A stretch of DNA of 64,000 bases from Vitis vinifera. Lineage: Eukaryota > Streptophyta > Magnoliopsida > Vitales > Vitaceae. Under the pieces are notes generated by a model that saw nothing but the letters and a program-made list of their open reading frames with translations, searched no databases and was not told the DNA's origin. The DNA lies in the NCBI RefSeq assembly GCF_030704535.1, contig NC_081820.1:19843001-19907000 (forward strand), read 5' to 3'. Positions 24,869 to 37,711 of this stretch are shown in pieces. Position 1 is the stretch's first letter, and every line of letters begins with the position of its first letter. The position numbers and the translations under genes are program-made.

Positions 24869-27800
24869 AAGTGGTATTAGAGCATTGGTTCAAGATAATT
24901 TGTGTCTTGTGTAGAACAATGGAAAGCAATACAAGTAGAATGATCACTTTGAATGGTTCCAATTATCATGTTTGGAAAGGAAAAATGGAAGACTTATTGT
25001 ATATGAAGGATTATTATTTGCCTGTGTTTGCTTCTAAAAGGCCAGAAAATAAAACTGATGCAGAATGGAATTTACTTCATCGACAGGTTTGCGGTTATAT
25101 CAAACAGTGGGTAGATGATAATGTTCTCAATCATGTTAGTAAAGAGAAACATGCAAGGAGTCTATGGAATAAGCTCGAATAGTTATATGCTCGAAAGACT
25201 GGTAATAATAAATTGTTTCTAATCAAGAAGATGATGAGTTTGAAGTATCAAGATGGAACTCCTATGACAGATCATTTGAATACATTCCAAGGTATTATTA
25301 ATCAGTTGGCTAGAATGAATATCAAGTTTGAGGAAGAGGTGTAAGGGTTGTGACTTCTTGGTACATTGCCGGACTCGTGGGAGACGTTTAGAACTTCTTT
25401 GTCTAACTCAGCCCCAGATGGTATTATGAATATGGACTTAGTTAAGAGTTGTGTTCTAAATGAAGAAATGAGAAGAAAGTCACAGGGCTCTTCTTCACAG
25501 TCAAATGTCCTAGTTACTGAGAAAAGGGGGAAGAGTAAGAGTAAAGGTCCGAAAAATAGAGATAGAAGCAAAAGCAAGACTAACAAGTTTGCCAATGTTG
25601 AGTGTCACTACTGCCATTTGAAAGGGCATATAAAAAAATATTGTCACCAATTGAAGAGAGATATGAAACAAGGGAAAGTGAAGGAAAAGAAGAATGACAA
25701 TGGTGGTGAAGATGATCAAGTTGCCACTACCACTTTAGATTTCCTTATTGTTTATGATAGTGATGTTGTTAATTTTGCTTGCCAGGAAACCAGTTGGGTG
25801 ATTGACAGTGGTGCCTCCATCCATGCTACACTTCGGAAGGATTTCTTTACATCCTACACATCCGGTGATTTTGGAAGTGTTAGGATGGGTAATGATGGCT
25901 CAGCTAAAGCCATTGGTATGGGAGATGTACGTTTGGAGACTAGTAATGGTACTATGTTGACTTTGAAGAATGTTAAACACATTCCGGATATTCGCATGAA
26001 TTTAATCTCCACAGGAAAGCTTGATGATGAAGGGTTCTGCAACACCTTCCGTGATAGTCAGTGGAATCTCACTAGAGGTTCTATGGTGATAGCAAAAGGA
26101 AATAAGAGTTCCTCATTGTATTTGATGCAGGCAAGGGTAATTGATTCCAATATCAATGCAGTGGATGATGATAGTACATTTGAGCTTTGGCACAACAGAC
26201 TTGGTCACATGAGTGAGAAGGGCTTGATGATTTTGGCTAAGAAGAATCTTCTTTCTGGTATGAAGAAGGGATCTTTGAAGAGGTGTGCTCATTGCTTAGC
26301 AGGAAAGCGGACCAGAGTTGCATTCAAAACACTTCACCATACAAGGAAGCCAGATATGCTTGATTTAGTGTATTCTGATGTGTGTGGCCCTATGAAAACA
26401 AAAACACTTGGTGAATCTCTATATTTTGTGACTTTTATAGATGATCATTCAAGAAAGATTTGAGTTTATACCTTGAAAACAAAAGACCAAGTGTTAGACG
26501 TGTTTAAGCAGTTTCATGCGCTTGTTGAAAGACAATCTGGTGAAAAGTTGAAATGTATCCGGATTGATAATGGGGGTGAGTATTCTGGTCCTTTTGATGA
26601 GTATTGTAGACAACATGGTATTCGACATCAAAAGACACCTCCTAAGACTCCTTAGTTGAATGGGTTGGCTGAGAGAATGAATAAGACACTGGTTGAAAGA
26701 GTAAGATGCTTACTTTCGCAGTCACAGTTGCCAAGATCTTTTTGGGGTGAGGCTTTGAATATTGTTGTACATGTTCTCAATCTTACACCATGTGTTCCTT
26801 TAGAATTTGATGTTCCGGATAGAATTTGGTCAAATAATGAAATCTCTTATGATCACTTGCGTGTTTTTGGATGCAAGGATTTTGTGCATATTCCCAAATA
26901 TGAGAGATCTAAGCTTGATGCTAAGACAAGACCTTGTGTATTTATTGGCTATGATCAGGATGAGCTTGGTTACAGGTTTTATGATCCGGTGCAGAAAAAA
27001 CTTGTAAGAAGCCGAGATGTTGTGTTTATGGAAGACCATACTATACAGGATATTGAGAAGACTAATCCAATGGAGTCTCAGCATAGTGGTGATTTGATTG
27101 ATTTAGATCCAGCCCCTCTGAAAAATCTTCCTACACAGGTTGAAGATGAAGCACATGATGACCAACATGACATGGGTGATGTTGAAACACCCACACAAGT
27201 TGAGGTGGATGATGATGTTCATGAGTAGTCACCAGAAGTAGAGACTCCATCAGATATTCCACTTAGAAGGTCTACCAGAGACCGACATCCTTCCACACGA
27301 TATTCTGTTGATGACTATGTATTACTAACTGACGGGGGAGAACTTGAAAGTTATGTGGAAGCCATGGAAGATGAAAATAAGATGAAGTGGGTTGATGCTA
27401 TGCAAGATGAGATGGAATCATTGCATGAGAACCATTATTTTGAGCTTGTCAAGTTGCCAAAGGGAAAAAGAGCTTTGAAGAACAGGTGGGTTTACAGAGT
27501 GAAGCAAGAAGAACACACTTCACAACCTCGTTACAAAGCTAGATTGATCGTCAAAGGGTTCAATCAAAAGAAAGGTATTGATTTTGATGAGATTTTTTCT
27601 CCTGTTGTTAAGATGTCATCTATTCGTGTGGTTTTGGGCTTGGCAGCTAGTCTTGATTTGGAGATTCAGCAGATGGATGTTAAGACTGCATTTCTCCATG
27701 GTAATTTAGACAAAGAAATTTATATGGAACAACCAGAGGGTTTCGTACTAAAAGGGAAATAGGATTATGTGTGTAAGCTGAAGAAATGTCTTTATGGCTT

Positions 27801-28922
27801 GAAGCAAGCACCGAGGTAGTGGTATAAGAAGTTTGAGTCAGTTATGGGAGAGCAAGGCTACCGAAAAACTACTTCTGACCATTGTGTATTTGTGCAGAAA
27901 TTCTCTGATGATGATTTTGTTATATTGTTGCTCTATGTTGATGATATCTTGATTGTTGGCAGGAATGTTTCAAGAATTGATAACTTGAAGAAGCAGTTAA
28001 GCAAATCCTTTGCCATGAAGGATTTAGGGCCAGTAAAGAGAATTCTTGGCATCAGAATTGAGCGGGATAGAGCATTTAAGAAGCTATGTATGTTACAAGA
28101 GCAATATATTGAAAAGATGCTTGCAAGGCTTAACATGAGCAAAGCCAAAGTGGTTAGTTCTCCCCTAGCTAGTCACTTTAAGCTAAGCAGCAGACATAAC
28201 CCTTCTATAGATAAGGAGAAGGAAGACATGAGAAGAGTTTCGTATGCCTCAGCAGTAGGAAGTTTGATGTATGTCATGGTATGTACTAGACCAGACATAG
28301 CTTATGCAATTGGTGTTGTCATCCGTTTTTTATCGAATCCAGGAAGACATCATTGGGAAGCAGTCAAGTGGATTATGAGATATTTACGAGGCACTTCTAA
28401 GTTGAAACTCACTTTTGGAGGTGGGAAACCAATACTTGTTGGATACACTGATTCAGACATGGCAGGGGATGTGGATAATAGAAGGTCTACTTTAGGCTAT
28501 TTGATGACATTCTCAGGAGGTACTGTGTCTTGGCAATCGAGACAACAGAAATGTGTTGCACTTTCTACAACAGAGGCAGAGTACATTGCAGCAGCAGAAG
28601 CATGTAATGAGTTGTTGTGGATGAAGTGTTTCATGCAAGAGCTCGGGTTTAAACAACAGCGCTATGTGGTATACTGTGATAACCAAAGTGCTATTCACCT
28701 CAGTAAGAATTCTACCTATCATGCAAGATCAAAACACATTGATGTGAGGTATCATTGGATGAGAGATGCTCTCAATGACAACTTGTTTGAAATTGAGAAG
28801 ATACATACAGATAACAATGGCACGGATATGTTGACAAAGACACTACCAAGGGAAAAGCTTGGAGTTTGTTGTTCCATCGCTGGGATGGTGAGTCCCTCCA
28901 CATAGTCGGAAAATGGGAGATT

Positions 28923-29837
28923 TATTGGGTTGGGTTATTTCCTTCTTGTGGAGGAAAGCCTAAAGCCCAAACATTTAAGGCTTCTTAGGCCTTAATGTAT
29001 AAAAGGGAAGAAGAAACCGTTTTCTCTTTCTCTTCTTCATCTTTCCAGCCTTAGGAGGAGAGTAAGAAGAAAAAGGAAGAGAAAGTTAGAGAGCAAAAAG
29101 AAAAAGAGCCACTGAATTTTTGAAGTTAGAGAGAAGAAAAACGCTGATTTCTTTTCTTCTCTTTACTATCCAGATTTCATCAAACGACCGATCCCGCTTC
29201 GTGTGTGGTCCGATCGACCTGGAATTTGAAGGAGAGATTTTCAACTCATTGATCTCTAATCTAAATAGTGGATATCGAATTTGGAGTTCCGGAAGGTTGT
29301 TGTTTCAGTCCGTGAACAATGCGTCTTTGTTGTTGAATTTCTTCTCACCCGGGCAATTCTGATCTTCAGCTTTGATCGAGATTAATCCGTGGTCTGATCA
29401 AGATGATTTTTGGTTAGCACGTTCTTAACTCATTGATCTTCATTTTGATAGTGGAGATTGGATTTGGTGTTTGGAACAGTGGTGATTTGTGTTTGGGAAC
29501 AGTGACTTTGTTTTGGTGAGATCTCTCCATTGTTTTATGCAAGTTGTTTCGTATTTGCCAAGACTAATTGTCTTGAGATATGACTGATGTAAACCTCTAG
29601 TTTCATCTAGAAAGAATTGTGTAACCCATTGATTATATTAGTGGAGGGTTTAAGTGACCTAAGGGTCCCGTGGTTTTTACTTCTCACATTTGGGAAGGTT
29701 TTCCACGCTAAAAATTGTTGGTGTTCATATTCTTGTTGCATTGAGTGAATTGTTGTTACTCTATTAAATTGATTCCTATTAGGTTCTCACAAGAGGGGAT
29801 AAAATCTGGTTGTGTATTGTTTGCGTTTATCCCATCA
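28923..29837 (+). repeat. 3' LTR of the copia element
   Basis: 915 bp, starting TATTGGG (its partner has TGTTGGG) and ending CCCATCA. It is preceded by the purine-rich tract AAAATGGGAGA, the likely polypurine tract, and followed by the target-site duplication CTTGA. Confidence 0.95.
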
Positions 29838-29842
29838 CTTGA

Positions 29843-31736
29843 ATGATCCCATTTAACCAAAGCCTACTCGAGTAGTAAGCCGTTATAAATAGATGATTGT
29901 TATGCGCTAGTTGACCATTACACGCCATTAGTGGGTTGGCGTTACAAGTTTAAATGCGAATACAAAGAAGGGTCATAATGACTAAAAAAATGTTACAAAA
30001 TTCAATCTATATAATAGCAAAATGACAAGAATTGAAGGTATGAACAACTAGTCCCTCAAAATTTAGTCCACCAAATCCTGTAAGCTAACTTAGCCATCAG
30101 AAAGGTCTGCTCAGAGCACATTTGGACATATCTTTTTTGCAAGATAATAAGAAGTAGGAGGCATTGGGGTAGCTTCCTTGAGGGTTAATATTGAACAAGA
30201 ACTAACATGTAGATATCATTTGTACAAAGTATGAAGAGCCTTTTATAGACTTCACATAAATGACTTCCATTACTCATATTTAAGCTGAGTAAATGGAAGT
30301 TCATAAGTGAAATTTAATGGTGGTCATTCACCACCTCATCCGCAAGCGGACAATTACTATATTAACGTCTTCTTAAAACCTTATGGAAAAAACCTAACAA
30401 AAAAAAAAAAAAAACTATTATTATAATTCTTTAAGCTACTTTAGTCTATTAGAATTGTCTCATTAAGACCTTTGTTAATAAAACCAAGTAAGACAAACCC
30501 TTGTTAGTTAATTGCAATCGTCAATTCTTCTTTTATCGACAATGAGATAGTCATGATTAGGGCATCTCTCACTTTTGGTTCAAGTCTCTTGTTGGATACA
30601 TGTTTGGTATCATCAGAGTTGGACTCCATAGACCAAGTGAAGTCTAGGGATAAAATGGTGGATCAGTTCGTGTTTGGTGCGGCAAAGAGGGGTAGGGATG
30701 ATTTAGATTGATTAGTGTAATGAAAATGGAATCATATTTAGGGCTTTTGATTTTTTTTTTTCTCTATTTAAGGTTTGATTTGGGAAGTACATGAGATTTA
30801 AATTTAGCATGTCAGGTTGAGGGCAATTTTGATCAATTAGTGTAATGAAAATGGAATCACATTTGGGGCTTTAGATTTTTTCGTTTTGATTTGGAAAGTG
30901 CATGAAATTTAAATTCGGCATTTTAGATTTAAGGCTTTGGATTTTTTTTCCCTCCCCTTTTGATATGTGAATTGCAAGGTATAGGGTTTGATTTGGAAAT
31001 TTAAGGTTTGATTTGTTAGTATTTTAATTAATGTTTTGGGAATATTATTAATAGATTTAAAAAAGATATTAATTAACATTGGTTGTAAAAAAAATTATCA
31101 TTTAATATTATTTAGTAATTTTAATTATTTATAATATAAGATTAATTAAAATTACACATTTAATACAAAATATGAATTACAATTATATTTAATTAATATT
31201 AATTAGGTGAAAGTATATAAAAATGAGAAGAAATTTTAGTATTATTAGTAAGATGATATGATAAAATAAGGTAAGATATAATTATAAAGGTATTTTAGAA
31301 AGTGCACAAAAATTTAAAAATAAATTTTAGGAAGCACAAAAAGATTTAAAAAAAATTAGAATTTTAGATTCATATTTTTTATTTTCATTTAAGGTTTGAT
31401 TTAAAAATATTTAACTATTCTAATTAATGATATTTTGATGTTAATTATGATTAATATATTTAATAAAAATAAATTATAAAATAAATTATGGATAAAATTT
31501 TCATTAGAATTAAGGATATTTTAGATATTTTTACTAAATTTAATTAGTGATAATTTGATGATAATTAGAATTGGATTATTTTATAGAAAAGTTAAAAACC
31601 GTTTTCTAAAATTAGTATTAAACGCACTTTAAAAGCAGTTAAATTTTATTTATTTTATTGGATAAGCGTGTTACATACTTACATTCAATCCAAAAGGTAA
31701 AATCAGCAGAGAAGTTGACAAGGCCATAAACTATTT
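29843..31736. other. CXE2 3' flank and spacer
   Basis: No gene. The right part (from about 30,740) consists of diverged repeats of AATGGAATCAYATTTRGGGC and GGTTTGATTTGG and aligns with the CXE1 3' flank (17.65-17.85 kb). The segment 31,420-31,610 aligns with the two sides of the MULE insertion (32,830-32,946 and 55,558-55,640), so it is a paralogous copy of the MULE target site. Confidence 0.7.
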
Positions 31737-32729
31737 CTAAGCCATGAAATTTTTGACAACGCCAAACAAGGCCTTAGCTCTGGAGGAATCAAAGAGCTCT
31801 ATCACATGGTAATCTCCCCTCACGAACTCTGCTTCCACCTCTACCCCATTTGCCTTTAACATATCGACGAACTCCACCTGGCGGTCATGCAACAAATCTC
31901 CCTCACAGCCCGTCACCAACAACTTCCACCCCACCCGTCCGATCTTTGAACAGTGTTCTGAGGCTTTCTTCGCCATCGGATTGCTATACTCGTGATCACG
32001 GTCAACACCCTCGGGCAGTGCTAATTGCCACAGCAGATCAGTAGCACACAGAGACAGTACACCGTCATTTTCCAACCTCAACTCTAACCCAGTTCTCTGG
32101 ATCCCACCAAAAAATGGATGGTGCAAGATCAACCCTCTGATCTTCAACGGCTCAAGATCTGCAACTGAATCCGCCACACGTATACCCGCGAAGTACACTA
32201 GGTTTGCTCCCGCACTGCTACCCATGAGAAAACACCGTGACACTTCAGCATGCTCCGACACCCAAGCCTCTCTGCCTCTCTTGATCCAGTGCAGCGCCTC
32301 CACTCCGTCCTCGTAGGCTGCCGGAAGCCGGTGCTCAGGCGCCAGCCTGTACTCCACGGAGACGACGACCGCACCGATCTCCGCCGCCATATGAGCGCAG
32401 TGATCATGAAAAACGGTGTCAGCGGCGCTGCAGATCACGAAACCGCTGCCGTGGAAGTAAACGATGAGGGGCAGCTTTCTTGCAGCTCCAGCGGCACCAG
32501 GGGAAGTATCCCGTGCTTCCCGGGGCAGGAAAATCCTGACCTAAATGTTCTTATCTGGGTTGATGGTGACATCTTTGGAGCGCACTGGGCAGTGGGTGGT
32601 GTGATCAGGTGATGCAGCGGTGGTGGGTAAGGTGATGAGCCTGTTGATGGAGCCGTCGGGGTTGTTGATCATCTTGAGATAGTCATTGAAGTTGACGGTG
32701 GGTTTAGGTATTGCAGGATAATCTGACAT
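31737..32729 (-). pseudogene. class-I carboxylesterase, copy 2, nonsense mutation
   Basis: Same length (331 codons including the stop) as CXE1 and nearly identical to it, with no indel. A TAG at 32,541-32,543 replaces Trp63 (NIWVRV in CXE1 and CXE3), before the oxyanion motif. In addition HGGGF has become HGSGF, a change of a glycine that forms the oxyanion hole. Ser172 (GSSAG), Asp278 and His308 equivalents remain. The 5' flank matches CXE1 and CXE3 only for about 50 bp; the TATA region is missing. A remaining frame downstream of the stop starts at 32,438, but it would lack the first third of the protein including the oxyanion motif. Recently inactivated copy. Confidence 0.9.
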
Positions 32730-32946
32730 GCTGATCGTTGTAATATTTGTGGGTAGTCTGGTAATGAGCGAAAGTATAGACTCTTTGGATTATCACTCTA
32801 TTAGTATTCACATTAAAATAGCAGAGAAATATTTAATAAAAATTATGACATTTCGATGTTAATTATGATTAGTATATTTAATAAAAATAAATTATAATTA
32901 ATTATCTATAAAATTTTAATTAGGATTAATGACATTTTAAATTTTT

Positions 32947-33049
32947 GGGATAACCGATTAAAAGGGACAAAAATCCCTCAATATTGCAAAACTAACCCTT
33001 TACTTATTTAGGTCTCAAAAATGACCCAATTTGGACAAAAATACCCCTT
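32947..33049 (+). repeat. left terminal inverted repeat of the MULE
   Basis: It shares the core AGGGACAAAAATCCCTCAAT / AGGACAAAAATCCCTCAATA and the inner block GGACAAAAATACCCCT with the inverse of 55,446-55,548. The outer 50 bp are better conserved than the middle. Confidence 0.9.
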
Positions 33050-35626
33050 CACCCCCTCAGTTATCTTTTCAGCCTTTTTTCCCTCCAACTCCAATTTTCT
33101 CTTGTGTTGTGTCTCTTCCTTACCCTGCAAACCCATTTGTTCCATCTGTTAACCTGCGAGAAAGAAATCACGAAGGATTTTTCCGTTTATTGCAAGAGAA
33201 CAAAAAGGCAACACAATACAAAGAAAAAACAGAAAGTAAGTTTCACTGTTTCATTCTTTGATTTTAGTTTTTCGAACTATATATATGAATCTTTATCCAT
33301 GAAATGAGAAGAAACCCTAAGTGTCTTATTTTGGTTCTTTTTTTTTTTTTTTAATCAAACCCGATTTTTCATCTTTCTAATATTGTGTGTTGATTCAGTT
33401 CATGAAAATGGAGGAAGAAAAAAATTCGGTGATGAAAAATACGAAACAAAAAAGGTATAAAATTTTGGGAAAAAAGAGAAGTGAAAGAAAGCCAGGTTTT
33501 GAAACCTCGTCATCGTCATCAAAAAATGAGAAGAAATCAACTGATTCAGTAAGCATTAATTTTCTACTTGAAATTTTGATTTTTAATTTTATCATTTTTA
33601 ATAGATTTTTTTTTTTTTTTTTTTTTTTTTGTGAATTTATTTTTCATGAATTGATAATCTAATTGTTGGAAATTTTCTCAGTGAGGTTATAGTCCAAGGT
33701 TTAAAGCAATATTTGAATGATTAGAAAAAACTAAACTTAACTACTATCAAGTTTACCATCAAAAGGTTTTGAAATTTTGTGTAATGAAGTTATTTGTTAT
33801 GAATTTATAACGTATTTGAATATAATTTTTGTGAAATTATTTTATCCAAATATTTAGAATTTTGATTTAAATATATATGTTAAGAAAAAACTGAACTTAA
33901 CTGCTATCAAGTTCATTGTCAACAGGTTGCAATTTCAAAATGGTTTTGTTTTGTTTCAAATTTCAATAAAATATAATAGCTTCAATTGCATTAGTAAAAT
34001 AATATCTTTAGAATATTAGCATTTGACATGACATCCTTAAATAATAGGAAAATAAAGTCTATGTTAAGAAGTAATACAAAATGATGGATTTAACATAGTT
34101 GGATAAGTTTGGTAATATAATTTTGCTCAATTTATATTGATATTTTTACAATTTGTTATTATTTTGCAGATTGACATTCCTCCTCCTCTCCTATCTTTTA
34201 TATCTAAAATATCTAAAGAGGAGTACTTTCCTGGAAAAATTGCATGTTTGTCTCACTTGGTAGCTATTGAAAATATTAAGAAGAAATTGACTGAACCACA
34301 ATTGGAGATGTTTAGAAAATCATGTTTTGGTCATTTTTTACTCCTTCCCGAACTTAGATTTTCAGCCCAAATTGTTCATCAATTGTTGTTACGTCAATGT
34401 GAAACCAAAAAAGACAATGAAATATGGATTTTATTAAAGTCAAAGGGCTTAAGATTTAGTAAAGAAGAGTTTGCATTGATTACGGGCTTGAGTTTTGGTC
34501 CTATTACAAAATATGATAAAAAATCATTACGAATAAGGGACACATACTTAAAGGAGAAAACAAGGTGCGTAATGATGAGTTGGAGAAAGTTTTTCTTTCT
34601 TTAGGAGAAGAAAAGAAAAAGAAAAAGAAAAAGAAAAATAAAAAAAAAAGAATTTGAAGATGAAGAGGTGATAAAGTTGGCACTTTTGTATTTTTTAGAG
34701 CATGTTTTATTTGGGAAAGAAGGAAAAAATTTGATAGATATGGAATGGGTTGCTTTGGTTGATAATTTGGAGGCTTTTAACAAATATCCATGGGGGGGGA
34801 TTTGTTATGAGAGGACACTATTTGGTTTGCAAAGAGCTTTGGAGAACCGGGTATCCAAATACCAAGATAAAAAAAAAAACAAAGGGAGAAGCTGCAGTTG
34901 AAGCATATAGTCTTGTTGGATTTCCATATGCATTCCAGGTTTGGGCATACGAGGCTATTCCACTTATTGGATTGAAATATGCCACTCGTGTATCTGAGAG
35001 CTATCCTCGAATATTAAATTGGAGTGCAACAAGTGCTCCAAGGGCTACTGAGGTTGAAAATGTATTTCTAGAGGCTCATGTAAGTAATTCTTTACCTTTA
35101 AATTTTAAGAATGCAATTATAAATATTATTGTATTGTTGTTTATTAATAATTCTATTTGATTTGGACTTTGTAGTTAACTTTTCATTCGCTTCTAACACC
35201 CACTTTAGAGGAGCAACAACAAGACTATTACAAGCATGTAGATAAACAAGGAACTTCAGCAGAAATGTTGCACCAATCAAATGCCTCACAAGATGCCAAG
35301 AAGGATGACTTAAGGCATGAAAAAAGCTCATCTGACACTGTTGCATATGTTGCTGCTGCTACTGCTGCAATGGCAGAAGAAACAACAAATGATGCAGTCA
35401 CCCCATCAATAGAGGTAACTTAACCTAAACTTAGCCATCATAAATAATGCATGCATGCATGTTTTTTTTTTTTTTGGTACTTTATTTAATATAAGATGTT
35501 CATTCCATAATTAACATGTGGAACCTGACCTTAACTATAAATAAACTTATAGGAAGTTAAGTTTGTAGGGATCATGAAAAAACCTAAATTTAACAAGTGT
35601 GTTATTTCAAAGTGAACAAACTTGTC

Positions 35627-35630
<4 letters not shown>

Positions 35631-35684
<54 letters not shown>
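35631..35684. repeat. (AT)n microsatellite
   Basis: A pure AT dinucleotide run of about 54 bp in the intron before exon 4 of the Ulp1-like gene. Confidence 0.95.
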
Positions 35685-35688
<4 letters not shown>

Positions 35689-35944
35689 TTGTAAGTGTTA
35701 AATTTTTATTTCATTTATGTGCAATATGTGCAGAAATTATGGATGGAGTTTGTGAAATTCAGACAAAGCTCAGAGTTAAATTTCAATCATCTAAAGAAAG
35801 AAATTGAAGGACTCAACTTGAAGATGGATGAATTGAAACAACTTTTATTAGAAGTTAGTGACATGTTTACTTGTTTAAATTTTCTAATACTTCAATGTTT
35901 TGACATTTGTGTTTTCTCATATTTATTATTATTGGGTGGTGTAT

Positions 35945-37496
35945 TGATTACTACTCAAAAACCACATATTTTAGATACTAACTTTCATGAGTTTCACACC
36001 TTTTGAGTAGTAATTATGCCTAATATGCCCAAGTAATACATTACTACCCTTGCAAGAGATTCTAATGGTTCTTTGTTGAGTTTTGGAGATATTTTAAGGT
36101 GATTTTTGAAGCATGGAGTGACAAATGGAAAATGGAATGGAAGAGGATACATAATGTGGATGAAGAGGAAGAGGAAATGCACTTGGACCAAGCTTTGGAG
36201 CTTAATTGAAGGTGGTGGAGATGGATTAAACATGAACAAATGAGAGAATTTGCAAAAAGGAACCGGAATAGCATGATTTTCGATTTCGCATGACCATGCG
36301 AAATTTTCGCACAGTCATGCGAAATGAAACAGAGAGAGTATGGCTGCAGCATATGAGGAAATTGTGAAGAAGTGATTTCGCATGACCATGCGAAATTTTC
36401 GCACAGTCATGCGAAACGCTCCAGAAGAACGAAATTCCAGCTGATTGATTCTTCATTTCGCACCATCATGCGAGATCACTAGGGGCTCGTGCGAAAGTGC
36501 ATTCTCTCCAGATTCCTTGATGAAGAAGCGTCCGGAAGACCTCTAAAATGTTGCCAAGTGTCCTTTTTACCTTGGCCTATAAATAGAAACGGGATTTTCT
36601 CATTTAAGGACTTTTGATTCATTTTCTAATTGTAATAACTTTTCATACTTCTTCTCTCTATATACAATTCTCCACTTTCTTTCAGTTTCTTTTATTTTCT
36701 CGGTAGCCAAACATGTCTTGTGAGATCAAATCTCCAAGCATGAGTGGCTAAATCTCGTTTTTCTTGGAGGAGGGAGGATCTAGAGGCAAGATCTATGGTG
36801 AATTAGAGAATTGAGCTTGAATTGCTAAGGTAATTTGATCCAATTGATTGATTAATTGAAATTTGGGGATTTTTCTCTTCAAATTGTCTTGGATGATTAC
36901 TACAATGCAAACTAGGTAGATTCATCAAATTCTTAATGCTAGATTTGATGAGATTGAATAGTTGCATTGTGTGAATCATTGGAAGATAATTTAAGATGAA
37001 TTGAATATATGATTCAAATTGATCTCTTAGATTAGATTACCTAATTTGAAGAGAAATTAGATCTAGATCTAAAGCTAAATCAAAAATCGGTTTAGATGAA
37101 AATTTAGGTTTTCAATCTAACTTGATGAAAATTAGATCTTAACACCCATTCACCATGGAAATTGCTCTCTAGAAAATCCTAACTCCGAGAATCTCACCTC
37201 TTATAAATTTTCTTCTCTTTTAAACTTCATTTTCAATTCAATTTGAATACATTGTTAATTTGGAAGTTTATCATGCAATTTCAAGTTGATTTCACTTTTT
37301 CACAATCATTTCTTATCATCTCATTCAAGCCTTAATCACCAAGAATAATCCATCCTTGTGGACGATACCTAAAAACCACTATGCTACAGTAGTTTGTACT
37401 AAAGCCAATTTTTGATCGGGTACAAATTGCTATAGAAGAGTGAATTAGGTTATAAATTTTGTTTTGATCCAACAAACGACAAAATCTGAGCGATCA
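35945..37496 (+). repeat. 5' LTR of the Athila-like element
   Basis: 1552 bp, TGATTACTACTC to GAGCGATCA. It contains a TATA-like CTATAAATAG near 36,577 and two near-identical blocks of paired TTTCGCAT/ATGCGAAA motifs (36,287-36,330 and 36,375-36,418). Confidence 0.97.
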
Positions 37497-37711
37497 AAAA
37501 TGGCGCCGTTGCCGGGGATGGTGCCAAGGTGATTGAGGCATTTTCTTTGGTGAGGATTAGCCCTTGTGATCCACATCACAAGATTGGTGAAGTTCTCTTT
37601 ACCAATTCTCCACTTTCATCTTATTTTTCTTCCAGATTTCATTTTTCTTCTTCTTTTTCTCTTTTGTTTTTTTTTTTGTTGTGTTTTGGTTTTCCTCTGT
37701 TTGCTGTGTAG

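Larger units (their letters stand above)
23955..29837 (+). mobile_element. Ty1/copia LTR retrotransposon (TNT1-94-like), full length, broken
   Basis: Complete fossil element flanked by the 5-bp target-site duplication CTTGA (23,950-23,954 and 29,838-29,842). After the 5' LTR comes a primer-binding site close to TGGTATCAGAGC (about 24,873), complementary to initiator Met-tRNA. The parts follow copia order: gag with zinc knuckle (about 24.92-25.7 kb), protease (about 25.79 kb, DSGA), integrase (about 26.2-26.9 kb), reverse transcriptase (about 27.35-28.1 kb, YVDD) and RNase H (about 28.4-28.85 kb). Integrase before reverse transcriptase defines Ty1/copia. By eye the LTRs differ at roughly 45 sites, about 5 %, suggesting about 2-4 million years at usual plant rates. 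It has about half a dozen breaks. It lies in the spacer between CXE1 and CXE2. Confidence 0.95.

Noticed and set aside
32438-32540. CXE2 as a functional shorter esterase starting after its stop codon
   Set aside because: A start at 32,438 would omit the oxyanion-hole motif and the N-terminal third, and the promoter is missing as well.
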